A stretch of DNA of 64,000 bases from Anaerotignum sp. (GCA_020024455.1 JAHHTU010000007.1:1-64000), one strand, 5' to 3'. Shown: positions 17,463-27,014, counted from the first letter of the stretch. A program made the numbers and translations. Notes: generated by a model not told the origin, from the sequence alone.

Positions 17463-17990
17463 TTATAGCAACACCACAACCAGCATCAAACCGCCCAGCA
17501 CCCCGATACCACAATACATTTTCCCGTTTTTTTCCAATTTTTTTTGCAATAGCTTTTGTTTTTGTTGCAATTCTTTCATAAAATATGTCATATTGTTTTG
17601 TTGTTTTTGTTTGTCCCAGCCGCCCCATAATTTTCCAAACTGTATCATCATATCCAAATCTTCGTTTGTAAAATATGTACTTTGTGCTTGTTGCAACCAA
17701 ACATTCGCCCAGATTTCTTCTGCGGTTTCTTGGGAATGCTGTTGCATTTGATTGGCGATTTCCTGCAATACAGTGCCAATCTGCCCGCCCATTTGCAAAC
17801 CAACACAATCAAATACTTCTGGTAACGGAGAACCCATATATGCAATTTGTTGTTGTATTTGTAACATGGCTTGCTCCAACAGTTTCAAATCTTGCAATCG
17901 ATACTTTTCTTTCAAATAAAATCCAATCCCCATCAATGTCGTTGCACCTACCACCAATACCATACCCAAACTTCGCAACCACAACATCAT
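17463..17990 (-). CDS. spoIIIAB: Stage III sporulation protein AB
   Basis: SpoIIIAB resembles the GspF/TadC-type inner-membrane proteins of secretion systems. The 175-residue protein has a membrane segment at each end (about 6-24 and 157-174) and a helical cytoplasmic middle containing DLKLLEQAMLQIQQQIAYMG, matching the conserved ALxxLQxEIxYxxTPL-like motif region. It would couple the ATPase SpoIIIAA to the channel. Confidence 0.9.
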   Translation of the reverse strand: MMLWLRSLGMVLVVGATTLMGIGFYLKEKYRLQDLKLLEQAMLQIQQQIAYMGSPLPEVFDCVGLQMGGQIGTVLQEIANQMQQHSQETAEEIWANVWLQQAQSTYFTNEDLDMMIQFGKLWGGWDKQKQQNNMTYFMKELQQKQKLLQKKLEKNGKMYCGIGVLGGLMLVVVLL

Positions 17991-17999
17991 ACACCACCT

Positions 18000-18917
18000 T
18001 TATCTTTGATATACTATATTGCCTTTGCCATCTTGTATTTTTTCTATTGTGCCTGCTCCGTTTTTTGCAGATAAAAACACAAACCGCTCTATGGTGTTTG
18101 TATGTAATATTTTTTGTAATACCGGTCTTTTTTCCAAATCCACAAAATCGTTTCCATGCACTGTACAAAGCAATTTCACACCACCATGCAACATCTGCTC
18201 CACAGCATCAAAATCCGCTTCTTTTCCCAGCTCGTCCACCGCAATAATTTCCGGCGACATACTACGCAATAACAATTCCATGCCCTCAGCCTTTGCACAA
18301 CCGCAAATGACATCTGTACAAACACCCAAATCCATTTGTGCCACCCCTTGATACATACCGGAAATTTCTCCTCTTTCATCTGCAAGTCCAACTGTAAACC
18401 CTTTTTCACTTAATTTTCGTATCAATTCCCGCAATAATGTTGTTTTGCCACAAGCCGGTGGTGAAATCAACATTGTATGACAAAATCGGTCTTGTTCCAA
18501 TAGATAAGGCAAAATGGCATCTGCACAACCAAATATTTGTTTGGCAATGCGAATATTCAGTGAACTGATATTCTGCAATGTTTTGATTTTTCCGTTTTCT
18601 GTCACAGCCTTTCCGCAAAATCCAATGCGATGCCCACCTTCTATGGTCAAATATCCCTGTCTGAGTTCTTCTTCAAATGCATACAATGAATATGCACTAC
18701 ATCTGGAAACACAAGCCTGAATGTCATATTTCGTTACAATTTGCTGTGTGTTTTTTTCAGGCACAAAAAATTTTTTCCTGCCAATCTGTATCAAAAGCGG
18801 TTTTCCAATCCGCATTCTGATTTCTTCTATTTGGCTGATTTCAAATAACTGACACATACTGATTCTTTCCAAAATTTGTAATGGCAACACACGAAAAATC
18901 CCATTTTTTCCCTCCAT
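18000..18917 (-). CDS. spoIIIAA: Stage III sporulation protein AA (ATPase)
   Basis: SpoIIIAA is the secretion-type ATPase of the complex. The 305-residue protein has the Walker A motif SPPACGKTTLLREL (about 151-164) and the Walker B segment IIAVDELGKEADFDAV (about 221-236), and ends in a typical VLQKILH...RFVFLS region. It is first in the operon, with GGGGG 8 bases before the ATG. I looked for a sigma-E promoter in the 123-base gap upstream and found no convincing match, although mother-cell expression is expected. Confidence 0.94.
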   Translation of the reverse strand: MEGKNGIFRVLPLQILERISMCQLFEISQIEEIRMRIGKPLLIQIGRKKFFVPEKNTQQIVTKYDIQACVSRCSAYSLYAFEEELRQGYLTIEGGHRIGFCGKAVTENGKIKTLQNISSLNIRIAKQIFGCADAILPYLLEQDRFCHTMLISPPACGKTTLLRELIRKLSEKGFTVGLADERGEISGMYQGVAQMDLGVCTDVICGCAKAEGMELLLRSMSPEIIAVDELGKEADFDAVEQMLHGGVKLLCTVHGNDFVDLEKRPVLQKILHTNTIERFVFLSAKNGAGTIEKIQDGKGNIVYQR

Positions 18918-19040
18918 CTGCCTGTCCCCCTTATATTGTATTATATTATGTAAAAATAAAATTATGATAACACTTTCATAAATTCATGGTTTGTGATAGA
19001 ATGTATGTATTTCTTATAGCAAATTAGGAGGCTAACTATT

Positions 19041-19781
19041 ATGTTCCATCTTTTGTTGTTATATCTCGACAAATATGATATCGAACCGGTTTATGAGCTA
19101 TGTGACAAAATGCAGGATACCATAATTTATGAAAGCACCTGCTTAGACAATTCCTATGCTCTTTGCAAGCATACTAGAATAGATTGTATTTTTCTTTTTC
19201 CCGATATGGATTTTGTGTTAGCCAAACATTTTATCAGTACCATACGCAAAGTGTTTGTATATAAACATACACCAATCGTATTGCTTTCTTCTCAACTTGC
19301 CCATGCGTTTCAAATATTTCCACAATGGCATTGTTGTGAATTTTTTTATTATCCGTTAAACCAAGAACGCCAAGAATCATTACAACATCTTTTGGCATAC
19401 TATCACGAACAATGTTCGCATAATCCGGATATCTCGCAAGATTTCTTTCAATTACATACATCACATAGGATACACCCTATACCATATGAAGAAATTTTGT
19501 TTATCGAAATTGTATTAAAGAAAACAATTTTCCATACAAAATCAGAAGAATTGATTTGCAATTTACCGCTGTATAAAATCAAAAAAGAACTGCATTCTGA
19601 CCATATTATTCAAACACACCGTTCTTTCATCGTGAATTTGAATAATATTGCATATTTAGACAAAACCAAAAATCCGTGGGAAGTTTCTTTTGCTTCTACA
19701 AACAAAAAAGCATACATTAGTCGCAATTATAAAAAACAAATTTTGGAACTTCTTTCTCCAAATACAAAAACAACAAAATAA
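19041..19781 (+). CDS. LytTR-domain response regulator-like transcription factor
   Basis: The 246-residue protein has a C-terminal LytTR DNA-binding domain (about 142-243) with the conserved IPYEEILFIEIVLKKTIFHT, IIQTHRSFIVNLNNI and KKAYISRNYKKQILELL blocks. The N-terminal 130 residues resemble a degenerate receiver (hydrophobic strands, an IDCIFLFPDMDF segment). The typical phosphorylation pattern is unclear, so activity may not depend on phosphorylation. GGAGG lies 9 bases before the ATG. A TTG-started GDSL esterase gene follows 20 bases later and is probably in the same operon. The gene diverges from spoIIIAA. The target is unknown. Confidence 0.8.
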   Translation: MFHLLLLYLDKYDIEPVYELCDKMQDTIIYESTCLDNSYALCKHTRIDCIFLFPDMDFVLAKHFISTIRKVFVYKHTPIVLLSSQLAHAFQIFPQWHCCEFFYYPLNQERQESLQHLLAYYHEQCSHNPDISQDFFQLHTSHRIHPIPYEEILFIEIVLKKTIFHTKSEELICNLPLYKIKKELHSDHIIQTHRSFIVNLNNIAYLDKTKNPWEVSFASTNKKAYISRNYKKQILELLSPNTKTTK

Positions 19782-19801
19782 TCCAAAGAGGAGGGCTTTA
19801 T

Positions 19802-20458
19802 TTGGACAAACAAGCAATTAAAATCGTCTGTTTTGGTGATAGTTTGACTTATGGATATGGCGTGTTGGAAACAGATGGGTTTTGTCATTTGTTATCAGAA
19901 AACTTAAAAGAGAAATTTATGCAAATATCGTTTGATGTCATCAACAGCGGCATCAACGGGCATACAACCAGAGAAGCACTTTCTCGCCTACAAGGCAGTG
20001 TATTACAACGAAAACCACAGATTGTCACAATATTGTTTGGCTCTAATGACAGTGCCTTACAAGAAGGAAATTATCGTACTCCCATAGAGTATGAGCAAAA
20101 TATGGTCACCATCATAGAACGTATTTTATCTCTTTCTGGCACGCATACCTTTGCAGGTGGCAAAACAATTCCCATATTACTTACACCACCTTCTATGGTA
20201 GATACTGATTTTTACCCATACACCACAAACGACCGTTTACAGGCATATGGGAACATCATCAAAAGACTGGCAGAAACATATCATCTGCCTTGTATTGATT
20301 TGTTTTCTATCTTACAATCCATTGCAAATCCGCAAACATATGCGGATTGTTTTCAATATGATGGCTTACATCTGAGCAAAAAAGGATATGCTTTTTTATA
20401 TCCGCATTTAGAAAAAACAATCCTATCTATCTTGCAACAACATGGTATGACACCATAA
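19802..20458 (+). CDS. SGNH/GDSL-family esterase
   Basis: The 218-residue protein has all four SGNH blocks: GDSLTYGYGV with nucleophile S14, INSGINGHTTREAL (about 48-61), LFGSNDSAL (about 79-87) and DGLHLSKKGYAFLYP with the Asp-x-x-His pair (about 187-201). No signal peptide is visible, so it is likely cytosolic, as in arylesterase/TesA-like relatives. Translation starts at a TTG preceded by GAGGAGGG at proper spacing; no ATG is suitable. It is followed by a strong terminator. The substrate is unknown; short acyl esters or acetylated sugars are family precedents. Confidence 0.85.
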   Translation: MDKQAIKIVCFGDSLTYGYGVLETDGFCHLLSENLKEKFMQISFDVINSGINGHTTREALSRLQGSVLQRKPQIVTILFGSNDSALQEGNYRTPIEYEQNMVTIIERILSLSGTHTFAGGKTIPILLTPPSMVDTDFYPYTTNDRLQAYGNIIKRLAETYHLPCIDLFSILQSIANPQTYADCFQYDGLHLSKKGYAFLYPHLEKTILSILQQHGMTP

Positions 20459-20492
20459 AAAAAGAGAATGCTTATTTGCATTCTCTTTTTTT
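20457..20492. terminator. Bidirectional terminator
   Basis: A 15-base inverted repeat (AAAAAAAGAGAATGC and its complement) with a 6-base loop lies between the convergent esterase and chemoreceptor genes and can serve both strands. Confidence 0.88.
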
Positions 20493-20498
20493 ATCCGC

Positions 20499-22313
20499 TT
20501 AATATTTATCACTTTGCATATTTACGCCTTGTGTAAATGTATTGACACTTGGTGTATATTCCTGCATGGGTGCAACATCTACGGGTGTAGATTGAGGTTT
20601 TGCATAGGATACTTTTTTATCAGAATTTTCCCACTGGAACTGTGACAACAATTCTTTCAATACCTGTGCCTGACCTGACAATTCTTCACTGGAAGCTGCA
20701 CTTTCTTCTGATGTTGCAGATGTTGTTTGTACCACACCCGCAATCTGGTCAATACCAATATTGATTTGTGTAATAGAATTTGCTTGTGTAGATGCATCTT
20801 CTGCAATACGATTGATACTTTCTGCAACCACATGGATATTTTCAATCACTTCTTTTAAGGAATTTGCAGTTTTATCTGTAATCTGTTTCCCACGTTCCAC
20901 AGAAATCAAAGAACGCTCAATCAAATCAGAAGTGCTTTTGGAAGCCTCCGCAGATTTATTTGCCAAGTTTCTCACTTCATCTGCAACAACGGCAAATCCT
21001 TTCCCTGCTGCACCTGCTCTTGCCGCTTCCACTGCTGCATTCAAAGACAAAATATTTGTTTGGAATGCAATATCTTCGATTGTTTTTACAATTTTGCTGA
21101 TTTCTACGGAATTTTCACTGATATCAGACATCGCTGCCAACATTTGTTGCATATTCTGATTGCTTTCATCAGCTTCTTCTCGAATATGTAAAGTATCTCG
21201 GTTGGAACGTTCTGATATTTGTGCAGTGTTTTCAATTTGTCTGGACACTTCATTCATAGAGGCAGCCAATTCTTCCACAGAAGATGCCTGTTCTGTTGCA
21301 CCTTGTGCCAGATTTTGTGCGCCACAGGAAACTTGGTCACTGCTTGCAGCAACTTGGTCTGCCACTTCATAAATTTGAGAGAATGTATTCCCCAATTTTG
21401 ATTTAATTTCTTCGATTGCTTTCAACAAAACAGAAAAATCATTGACATACAAATGTTCTTTCTTGCTTTTTGTTTGGAAATCACCTTTTGACATATCTTC
21501 CATAATATGTATTTGGTCTTGTATCAACTCTGTCACGTTCGTTACAAATGTTCTCATGGAATTTGCCACAACCCCAAATTCATCTTTGGATTCATATGTC
21601 ATATTGACATCCATGTTGCCCTCAGACATAGAAACCACGGTTGCTTCCATTTCCTGTAATGGTTCTAAAATTGCCTTTGTGATTTTCTTTCTCATAATAC
21701 ACACAATCACAACACCAATGAGCACACAGACAACCATCAAGATATAAAATACAGATTTCCAGTGCATTGCTTCTTCATATCTTTGTAAGCTGTTTGCTTG
21801 CAAATCTGTTGCCATTGCTTCCAGTAAAGCATCTGCTTGGTCAGTTTTTTTGCTGTATACTTCCAAAACATCAGAAGATTTTTTATAAGCTTCGTCTGTT
21901 TTTTGTGAAAGCAAGCGTTCGATTTCACCACGATATTGTGCAGCCTCTGTAATCATTTTTCTATATTCTTCTACTTTGGTGGTATCTCCTGTATATACCG
22001 TTTCAAACCATTGCAAAAGCTCGTTGACATTGCTTGCATGGTCACTTGCAGTTTTCAAAAATTGTTTTTCTTCACTTTCTGTGTTCGCACTTACTGCCAA
22101 TCCTACATTTTTGACAATCATATTCATTTGTAAGCGTAGGTTGTATAAATTTGATTCCCCTTGATAATTTTCCTGATAAAAATTGTCATACTGGTTTGCA
22201 ATATTGCCGATACTTAGATAAGACTGTCCAGCCATCGCTAAAATAATGAGCAGCAGTATCCCAAACGAAAAAAACAGTTTTTGTGCTACTTTCCAATTTT
22301 TCAAAATTCCCAT
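20499..22313 (-). CDS. Methyl-accepting chemotaxis protein
   Basis: This transmembrane chemoreceptor has an N-terminal membrane segment (residues about 10-28), an extracytoplasmic four-helix-bundle sensor (about 30-180), a second membrane segment (about 185-205), a HAMP domain and a cytoplasmic signalling hairpin. The hairpin tip reads [20 protein letters not shown], then [16 protein letters not shown]. The start is uncertain. ATG 22334 has no ribosome site, ATG 22313 touches GGAG directly, and TTG 22304 (giving [10 protein letters not shown]) has GGAG at the ideal 9-base spacing. The ligand cannot be told. No chemotaxis genes are adjacent. Confidence 0.93.
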   Translation of the reverse strand: MGILKNWKVAQKLFFSFGILLLIILAMAGQSYLSIGNIANQYDNFYQENYQGESNLYNLRLQMNMIVKNVGLAVSANTESEEKQFLKTASDHASNVNELLQWFETVYTGDTTKVEEYRKMITEAAQYRGEIERLLSQKTDEAYKKSSDVLEVYSKKTDQADALLEAMATDLQANSLQRYEEAMHWKSVFYILMVVCVLIGVVIVCIMRKKITKAILEPLQEMEATVVSMSEGNMDVNMTYESKDEFGVVANSMRTFVTNVTELIQDQIHIMEDMSKGDFQTKSKKEHLYVNDFSVLLKAIEEIKSKLGNTFSQIYEVADQVAASSDQVSCGAQNLAQGATEQASSVEELAASMNEVSRQIENTAQISERSNRDTLHIREEADESNQNMQQMLAAMSDISENSVEISKIVKTIEDIAFQTNILSLNAAVEAARAGAAGKGFAVVADEVRNLANKSAEASKSTSDLIERSLISVERGKQITDKTANSLKEVIENIHVVAESINRIAEDASTQANSITQINIGIDQIAGVVQTTSATSEESAASSEELSGQAQVLKELLSQFQWENSDKKVSYAKPQSTPVDVAPMQEYTPSVNTFTQGVNMQSDKY

Positions 22314-22731
22314 CTCCTTATCTCTTGTTTCCATCTAATTTACTTTCTTTTGTAAATTGTATTACTTTCCTCTCTTTTATCATATACAGTTCACAAATAG
22401 CGTTTTTTACATATTTTCCGTTTTCCTCCCCCCTTATGGAAAATATTGATTTACTCAATTTTATGAAAAAAAATAATGATAAAAAGGATATCTTGAAAAG
22501 TCCTTTCATCACTGTCAACCAAAATCACATATATTACACAAAAATCCCTTCTATATCATGAATATTATGTGATTTTTTATTTTTTGTAAAATCATATTTA
22601 CATTGATTTTTAGCATAAAACGACAAATTTTTTACATTTTTATTATCCCACTTCACTTTTTTTCTGTCAAGGCAATTTGCCTTTCTTGTACAAAAAAAAC
22701 CAAAAAATGTAAAATTCAAAAATTTCACTAT
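22314..22731. other. AT-rich intergenic region, no gene seen
   Basis: Between the chemoreceptor start and the terminator of the tryptophan transporter operon I see only short AT-rich open frames with no ribosome site or family resemblance. The chemoreceptor promoter must be here, but I found no sigma-D-like or clear sigma-A match. Confidence 0.5.
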
Positions 22732-22770
22732 AAAAAAACTACTGGTTTTTATGAAAACAGTAGTTTTTTT
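22732..22770 (-). terminator. Terminator of the trpXYZ operon
   Basis: A 13-base inverted repeat (AAAAAAACTACTG and its complement) with a 13-base loop ends in seven T residues, 10 bases past the ATPase stop codon. Confidence 0.82.
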
Positions 22771-22779
22771 CATTGTTAT

Positions 22780-23553
22780 TCAATTTCCACATTCGATACT
22801 AATGGCTGTAAATACGTCCAAAATATCTTGAATATCTGTTTTTTCTTTTTCTTCTGCGGATTTGTCCATCACAATACCACCTTTGTCCATCATAATCAAT
22901 CGGGTACCATATTCCACCGCATAACGTAAATTATGTGTCACCATCATAGCTGTCAATTTCTTTTCTGTCACAACTTTTTGTGTCAACTCCATAATGGTTT
23001 CTGCTGTTTTGGGGTCTAATGCTGCGGTATGTTCATCTAAAATCAAAAATGCAATGGGTGTTAATGTAGACATAATCAAAGACGCCGCTTGTCTTTGTCC
23101 GCCTGACAACGCCCCCAGCTTGATATGCATTTTATTTTCCAACCCCAAGCCCAATATGGAAAGCTGTTCTTTGTAAAAATTTTCTCTTGTTTTGTTAATT
23201 CCTCTCCCCAAGCCAAACAATTTGCCTTTTTGGTCTGCCAATGACATATTTTCCAGCATGGTCAAATTGGGGCAAGTTCCCACAGATGGATTTTGATACA
23301 CTCTGCCAATGGTACGGTATCTTTGAAACTCCTTCATTTTAGAAATATCTTTGCCGCCAATCAATACTTTGCCACCCTCTATGGGAATACTGCCGCAAAT
23401 GATGTTGAGCATAGAAGTCTTGCCACTGCCGTTACTGCCAACAATTGACACAAATTCGCCTTGTTTTACGCTCAAATTGAAGTCATCAAACAAACACATT
23501 TCTGTAACTGTTCCCGGATTATACACTTTATGAATATGTTGTAATTCAAGCAT
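22780..23553 (-). CDS. trpZ: Tryptophan ABC transporter ATP-binding protein
   Basis: The 257-residue ABC ATPase has Walker A SIVGSNGSGKTS (about 36-47), the signature LSGGQRQAASL (about 147-157) and Walker B FLILDEHTAALDPK; the His after the catalytic Glu is typical of this subfamily. ATG 23553 is used because AAAGGAG lies 10 bases upstream; it overlaps the permease gene by 8 bases. Together with the PF04392-type binding protein and the LivH/RbsC-like permease it forms the TrpXYZ family system. Tryptophan as substrate is supported by the upstream T-box. Confidence 0.85.
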   Translation of the reverse strand: MLELQHIHKVYNPGTVTEMCLFDDFNLSVKQGEFVSIVGSNGSGKTSMLNIICGSIPIEGGKVLIGGKDISKMKEFQRYRTIGRVYQNPSVGTCPNLTMLENMSLADQKGKLFGLGRGINKTRENFYKEQLSILGLGLENKMHIKLGALSGGQRQAASLIMSTLTPIAFLILDEHTAALDPKTAETIMELTQKVVTEKKLTAMMVTHNLRYAVEYGTRLIMMDKGGIVMDKSAEEKEKTDIQDILDVFTAISIECGN

Positions 23554-24427
23554 GGTCCGCAGCTCCTTTCTGTCTATTCCCCAATACCAATACCACAAGG
23601 AATAATACTGCTGTAATCAATTTCAATAAATTTGCGGGCAACCCCATACTGATGGCAACCTGTATACAAGCCTTATACAACACACTGCCAATCAATACAG
23701 CTGTGGTTGCTTTGAAAAAGCTGAGTTTGCGGAACAATGTTGTTCCAATGATAACGGTTGCCAAACCAAACACCACCTGTCCTGTGCCCATGGTACTGGA
23801 AAATGCTCTTTGCTCCTGACATACGACTGCCCCACACAATGCCACCAAAGCATTTGCAATTACAAGTCCCTGTATTTTTACAACACCCTTATCTTTTGCC
23901 AATGTTGTCACCAACGCCGCATTATCCCCCACAGCACGCAAAAGTAAACCATTTTTTGTTTTCAAGTACCAATCCAATACCAATTTTACCAACACAGCCA
24001 ACAACAAAGCCACAACAAACTTTTTATACATCAAAGACAAATTGCCCAATAGCGGCATATTAAATATCGTATCTATACCACGTTCCACAACCAAATTAGA
24101 CCCTGCAATCTGTAAATTGATAGAAAACAATCCCGTCATGGTGATAATCCCAGCCAAAAGGTCACGCACGCCCAGTTTCACATGAATGACACCCGTCACC
24201 AGACCAGCCAAAGCCCCCACCAGCACTGCAACCAACAGTGTCAAAAAAGGATTGACACCCTGCACCAACAAAACTGCTGTCACAGCTGCCCCAAGCGGAA
24301 AACTGCCATCTACGGTCAAATCCGGAAAATCCAATATTTTATATGTAATATAGACACCATAGGACAACAAGGCATAGATAAAGCCTTGTGTCAATGTGCT
24401 GATACATAAATCCAAAAAGGTACTCAT
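23546..24427 (-). CDS. trpY: Tryptophan ABC transporter permease
   Basis: The 293-residue protein has eight or more membrane segments and belongs to the BPD_transp_2 permease family. Recognisable segments are KILDFPDLTVDGSFPLGAAV (about 30-49), which is characteristic of the TrpY/YufP-like permeases paired with PF04392 binding proteins, and AVGDNAALVTTLAKDKGVVK (about 176-195). It overlaps trpZ by 8 bases and follows trpX by 19. Confidence 0.85.
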   Translation of the reverse strand: MSTFLDLCISTLTQGFIYALLSYGVYITYKILDFPDLTVDGSFPLGAAVTAVLLVQGVNPFLTLLVAVLVGALAGLVTGVIHVKLGVRDLLAGIITMTGLFSINLQIAGSNLVVERGIDTIFNMPLLGNLSLMYKKFVVALLLAVLVKLVLDWYLKTKNGLLLRAVGDNAALVTTLAKDKGVVKIQGLVIANALVALCGAVVCQEQRAFSSTMGTGQVVFGLATVIIGTTLFRKLSFFKATTAVLIGSVLYKACIQVAISMGLPANLLKLITAVLFLVVLVLGNRQKGAADHA

Positions 24428-24446
24428 ATCAAAAATCCTTCCTATA

Positions 24447-25439
24447 TTATTCTGCGGTTTCTTTTGTCACATCAATGGATTGTGCCACCACACCATCGGA
24501 AACAGCAATCCCAAATTCTGCCAATGCATCGGTATTGATATATCTTTGGTAATCTGTAATGGTTTCGTATGGCATATCGTCAGGTGTTGCTTCTCCTTTT
24601 AATATTTTTGCTGCCATAGCCCCTGTTTGTTTGCCCAAGGAAACGTATTCAATCCCCGCAGATGCCACACAACCCAGTTTCACCTGTTCAATTTCACTGC
24701 CATACACAGGAATGTTGGCTGCTCTTGTTTTTTCTAATATAGAAGGCAATACTTCCACCACATTGTTATCTGTCAAATTGGAGAAACAATCCACTTTTTT
24801 ACCAATCAATGTATCTGTTGCCTGTATCACTTCGGATTGTTGTGTCACACCCAAAGCTTCAATCGTAAACCCATATTGTGCTGCCTTGTCTTGATATTCT
24901 TTGACAGCAGACACAGAATTTGGTTCGCTGGTTGTATATAAAATACCGATGGTTTTTGCTTCCGGTTGCAATTCACGGATAAATTGCATCTGTCCCTCAA
25001 TGGGTAATTTATCGCTGGTACCTGTGATATTGGGTGCATTGTCCAATTTTGCTTCCACAGGGTCAGTGATTGCTGTATAAATCACAGGAATGTTTTTATC
25101 TTCTGCTGCGGCATAACAAGCGGTTGCGGACGGTGTTGCAATCCCGCACATCAAATCCACATTTTTCGCAGAAAAGCTCTGTGCAATCTGTTGTGTAATA
25201 TTATCATCTGCCCCTGCATTTTGATAATCCACAATAAAGTCTTTTCCCTCTACCAAACCGCTTTCTTCCAAGCCGAGCAAAAATCCCTCTCTGCAATTAT
25301 CTAAGGAAGCGTGTTGTGCATATTGTGAAATCCCGATTACATATTGTTTTGCACTGTCTTGTCCGTTGCCACAGCCTGTAAACGCCAAAACCGCCATCAT
25401 TGTTGTCATTGTCAATGCTACCATTCTTTTCATTTCCAT
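24447..25439 (-). CDS. trpX: Tryptophan ABC transporter substrate-binding lipoprotein
   Basis: This is a PF04392 (ABC transporter substrate-binding) protein of about 330 residues. The N terminus carries a lipoprotein signal ending LAFTGC, so the mature protein is anchored by a diacylglyceryl cysteine. GISQYAQHASLDNCREGF and GIATPSATACYAAAEDKNIP are family blocks. The start is either ATG 25439 (AGGAG 3 bases away) or ATG 25433 (9 bases), and the latter has the better spacing. The Trp-specific T-box directly upstream assigns tryptophan as the likely ligand. Confidence 0.85.
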   Translation of the reverse strand: MEMKRMVALTMTTMMAVLAFTGCGNGQDSAKQYVIGISQYAQHASLDNCREGFLLGLEESGLVEGKDFIVDYQNAGADDNITQQIAQSFSAKNVDLMCGIATPSATACYAAAEDKNIPVIYTAITDPVEAKLDNAPNITGTSDKLPIEGQMQFIRELQPEAKTIGILYTTSEPNSVSAVKEYQDKAAQYGFTIEALGVTQQSEVIQATDTLIGKKVDCFSNLTDNNVVEVLPSILEKTRAANIPVYGSEIEQVKLGCVASAGIEYVSLGKQTGAMAAKILKGEATPDDMPYETITDYQRYINTDALAEFGIAVSDGVVAQSIDVTKETAE

Positions 25440-25472
25440 ACACTCCTTTTTTCTCATTTCCTTTTTTTGCAA

Positions 25473-25745
25473 TAAAAAAAGTCTTATCGCCATATCACTA
25501 TGGGACAAGACTGGTTATCCTGCGGTACCACCCAAATTGGTGAAAAAATCACCCTCTCATTTCTGCACAATATTATGCAGTCCGTTCGGATAACGGGTAC
25601 GGTTCCCGTCGGTTACTACTTGCATATGCTTTCGACCGCCCTCATAAGTCCATTCACTTTGTTTTGTCTGCCATGCTCACACCAAATGCACAACTCTCTG
25701 AAAGCCAAATGACAAAGCTACTCCTCTTAATCACAGGTTTGCTGT
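25473..25745 (-). ncRNA. T-box leader with tryptophan (UGG) specifier
   Basis: The transcribed leader between the promoter and trpX has T-box hallmarks. The antiterminator T-box GGTGGTACCGC lies at 25522-25532. A Stem I segment holds GTGAATGGACTT with specifier TGG at 25650-25652 followed by the conserved purine. A terminator hairpin follows at 25473-25512 (AGTCTTGTC pairing with GATAAGACT, inner CCATA/TATGG, then a T run). Uncharged tRNA-Trp would stabilise the antiterminator and switch on the transporter. T-box control of TrpXYZ transporters is known in other Firmicutes; the specifier is my reading of the leader. Confidence 0.85.
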
Positions 25746-25754
25746 GTTAGTGTT

Positions 25755-25782
25755 ATTATAGCACTGTTGTTTCATTTGTCAA
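25755..25782 (-). promoter_or_regulatory. Promoter of the T-box/trpXYZ operon
   Basis: Perfect TTGACA (-35, 25777-25782) and TATAAT (-10, 25755-25760) are separated by 16 bases, immediately before the T-box leader. Such a strong promoter fits regulation by termination rather than initiation. Confidence 0.85.
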
Positions 25783-25800
25783 GCATAATTTTCAGAAATA

Positions 25801-26751
25801 CTAAAATTCCAAATCATCTTTTCGCACATAATCAAACGTACCATCTTTTCGCACAATGCGATAATCTTCCATATCCTCAAACCCTGCCAGCTGATATGCA
25901 GACGCTTGCAAATTCTCCACGATTGCCACTTTCTGCCCCGTTGCCTTTTCCACTGCCTCTCTTAATATAAAGCGTTGCCACTCGTCCGACCAATAAAATT
26001 TTTCCACGACAACACGTTCATCTTTTTGTTCAAACGTATCATCTGCCGGCTCTACTGTTTCATTTTTGTCATCAGACTCCAAATATGTTTGGTATCGTGT
26101 CACCTGAAAAGTGGCATCTTCTCCGCCAATCCATTCACTTTCCGTTTCTTCTGTCACACGCCGCCATAGGCTTGGATTATTCAATCCTTTGTTCCAAATG
26201 TCATTCCAACTGGATTGTATTTTTTCCGGTGTATTCAAAACGCTTTGATATTTTTTGCCATCATACACATACCCTCTGACAACATCTGTTTCTTCAAAAG
26301 AACCTAAAGACTGATTGATGCGTTCCTGCACAATCACGACATCTTTTCCCAAATCCGCAACCGGTATAAACCGTACATTTTTCACGCCGTAAAAATCACC
26401 CAAATCTGCCACATATTCATATACACTGCCATCGGAACGATACACTGCCACAACAGTATTTTTGGGGCCGAAATTCAATGTCACAACCGCATCGTCCCCA
26501 CTGTTGCTTGCCTCACTGCCAACATATACTGTCACATCTTGCAAGTCTTCCAAGTCATATTGGTCTGTCCTACCGGTTCGCTCCAATACCCTTTCTGCAA
26601 TTTTCATTTGATTTTCTTCAATATTGGGATTGTCAATTTCTTTTTGTGTAAAGCCTTCCCCTTGTTGTATCATATTTGCATAAATGCCGGCACTGTATCC
26701 ACCAATCAGCACAACCGCCGACACCAACAACACCAATTTTTTCCGCTTCAT
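25801..26751 (-). CDS. Unknown secreted or membrane-anchored protein
   Basis: I do not recognise this gene. The 316-residue protein has a basic N terminus and one hydrophobic segment (about 5-26), so it is a secreted or single-pass anchored protein facing outward. The rest is soluble, acidic and rich in Asp, Glu and Val, with strand-like stretches such as DVTVYVGSEASNSGDDAVV and VVAVYRSDGSVYEYVADLG. The C terminus reads YRIVRKDGTFDYVRKDDLEF. It has a good ribosome site (AGGAGGGG) and stands alone between the T-box operon and yeiH. No catalytic motif or repeat is visible. Confidence 0.7.
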   Translation of the reverse strand: MKRKKLVLLVSAVVLIGGYSAGIYANMIQQGEGFTQKEIDNPNIEENQMKIAERVLERTGRTDQYDLEDLQDVTVYVGSEASNSGDDAVVTLNFGPKNTVVAVYRSDGSVYEYVADLGDFYGVKNVRFIPVADLGKDVVIVQERINQSLGSFEETDVVRGYVYDGKKYQSVLNTPEKIQSSWNDIWNKGLNNPSLWRRVTEETESEWIGGEDATFQVTRYQTYLESDDKNETVEPADDTFEQKDERVVVEKFYWSDEWQRFILREAVEKATGQKVAIVENLQASAYQLAGFEDMEDYRIVRKDGTFDYVRKDDLEF

Positions 26752-26824
26752 GTCACTCCCCTCCTATCGTTTAGTTTATGCAAACATCATAAAAAAAAGC
26801 ACAGTCCAATAAAATGGACTCGGA

Positions 26825-26972
26825 AGTTCAGACAAATTAAATATGCACAATTTTGAAAATGCGAAGAGCGACACTTGCCGTTTTTGCTTTATTTTCCCTT
26901 CAATTAAGGCTTTTCATCATCTTTCAAACCGTTTTTATGCACCTCCAAAAGTATCTAACTTTTGTGGTGCAT
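26825..26972. repeat. Diverged intergenic repeat with ATGCACC hairpin (copy near yeiH)
   Basis: Bases 26825-26863 align without gaps to 34776-34814; the last 16 bases are identical. Bases 26870-26936 align with 37477-37540. Bases 26936-26972 form a hairpin (ATGCACC...GGTGCAT) like that at 37759-37789. These are degenerate copies of a dispersed element with no coding capacity. They sit downstream of yeiH, where the hairpin may also serve as a terminator. Confidence 0.5.
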
Positions 26973-27014
26973 ATCATTTTGAGTGGTTCTTTTTTTATAT
27001 ACAGGCATTAGGGA

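Noticed and set aside
18918..19040. Sigma-E promoter for spoIIIAA
   Set aside because: An element is expected, but the best pairing (AATTTAT ... CATAATT) has wrong spacing, so I do not annotate it.
22318..22518. A 66-codon minus-strand frame upstream of the chemoreceptor
   Set aside because: Low complexity, no convincing ribosome site, overlaps the chemoreceptor start region.
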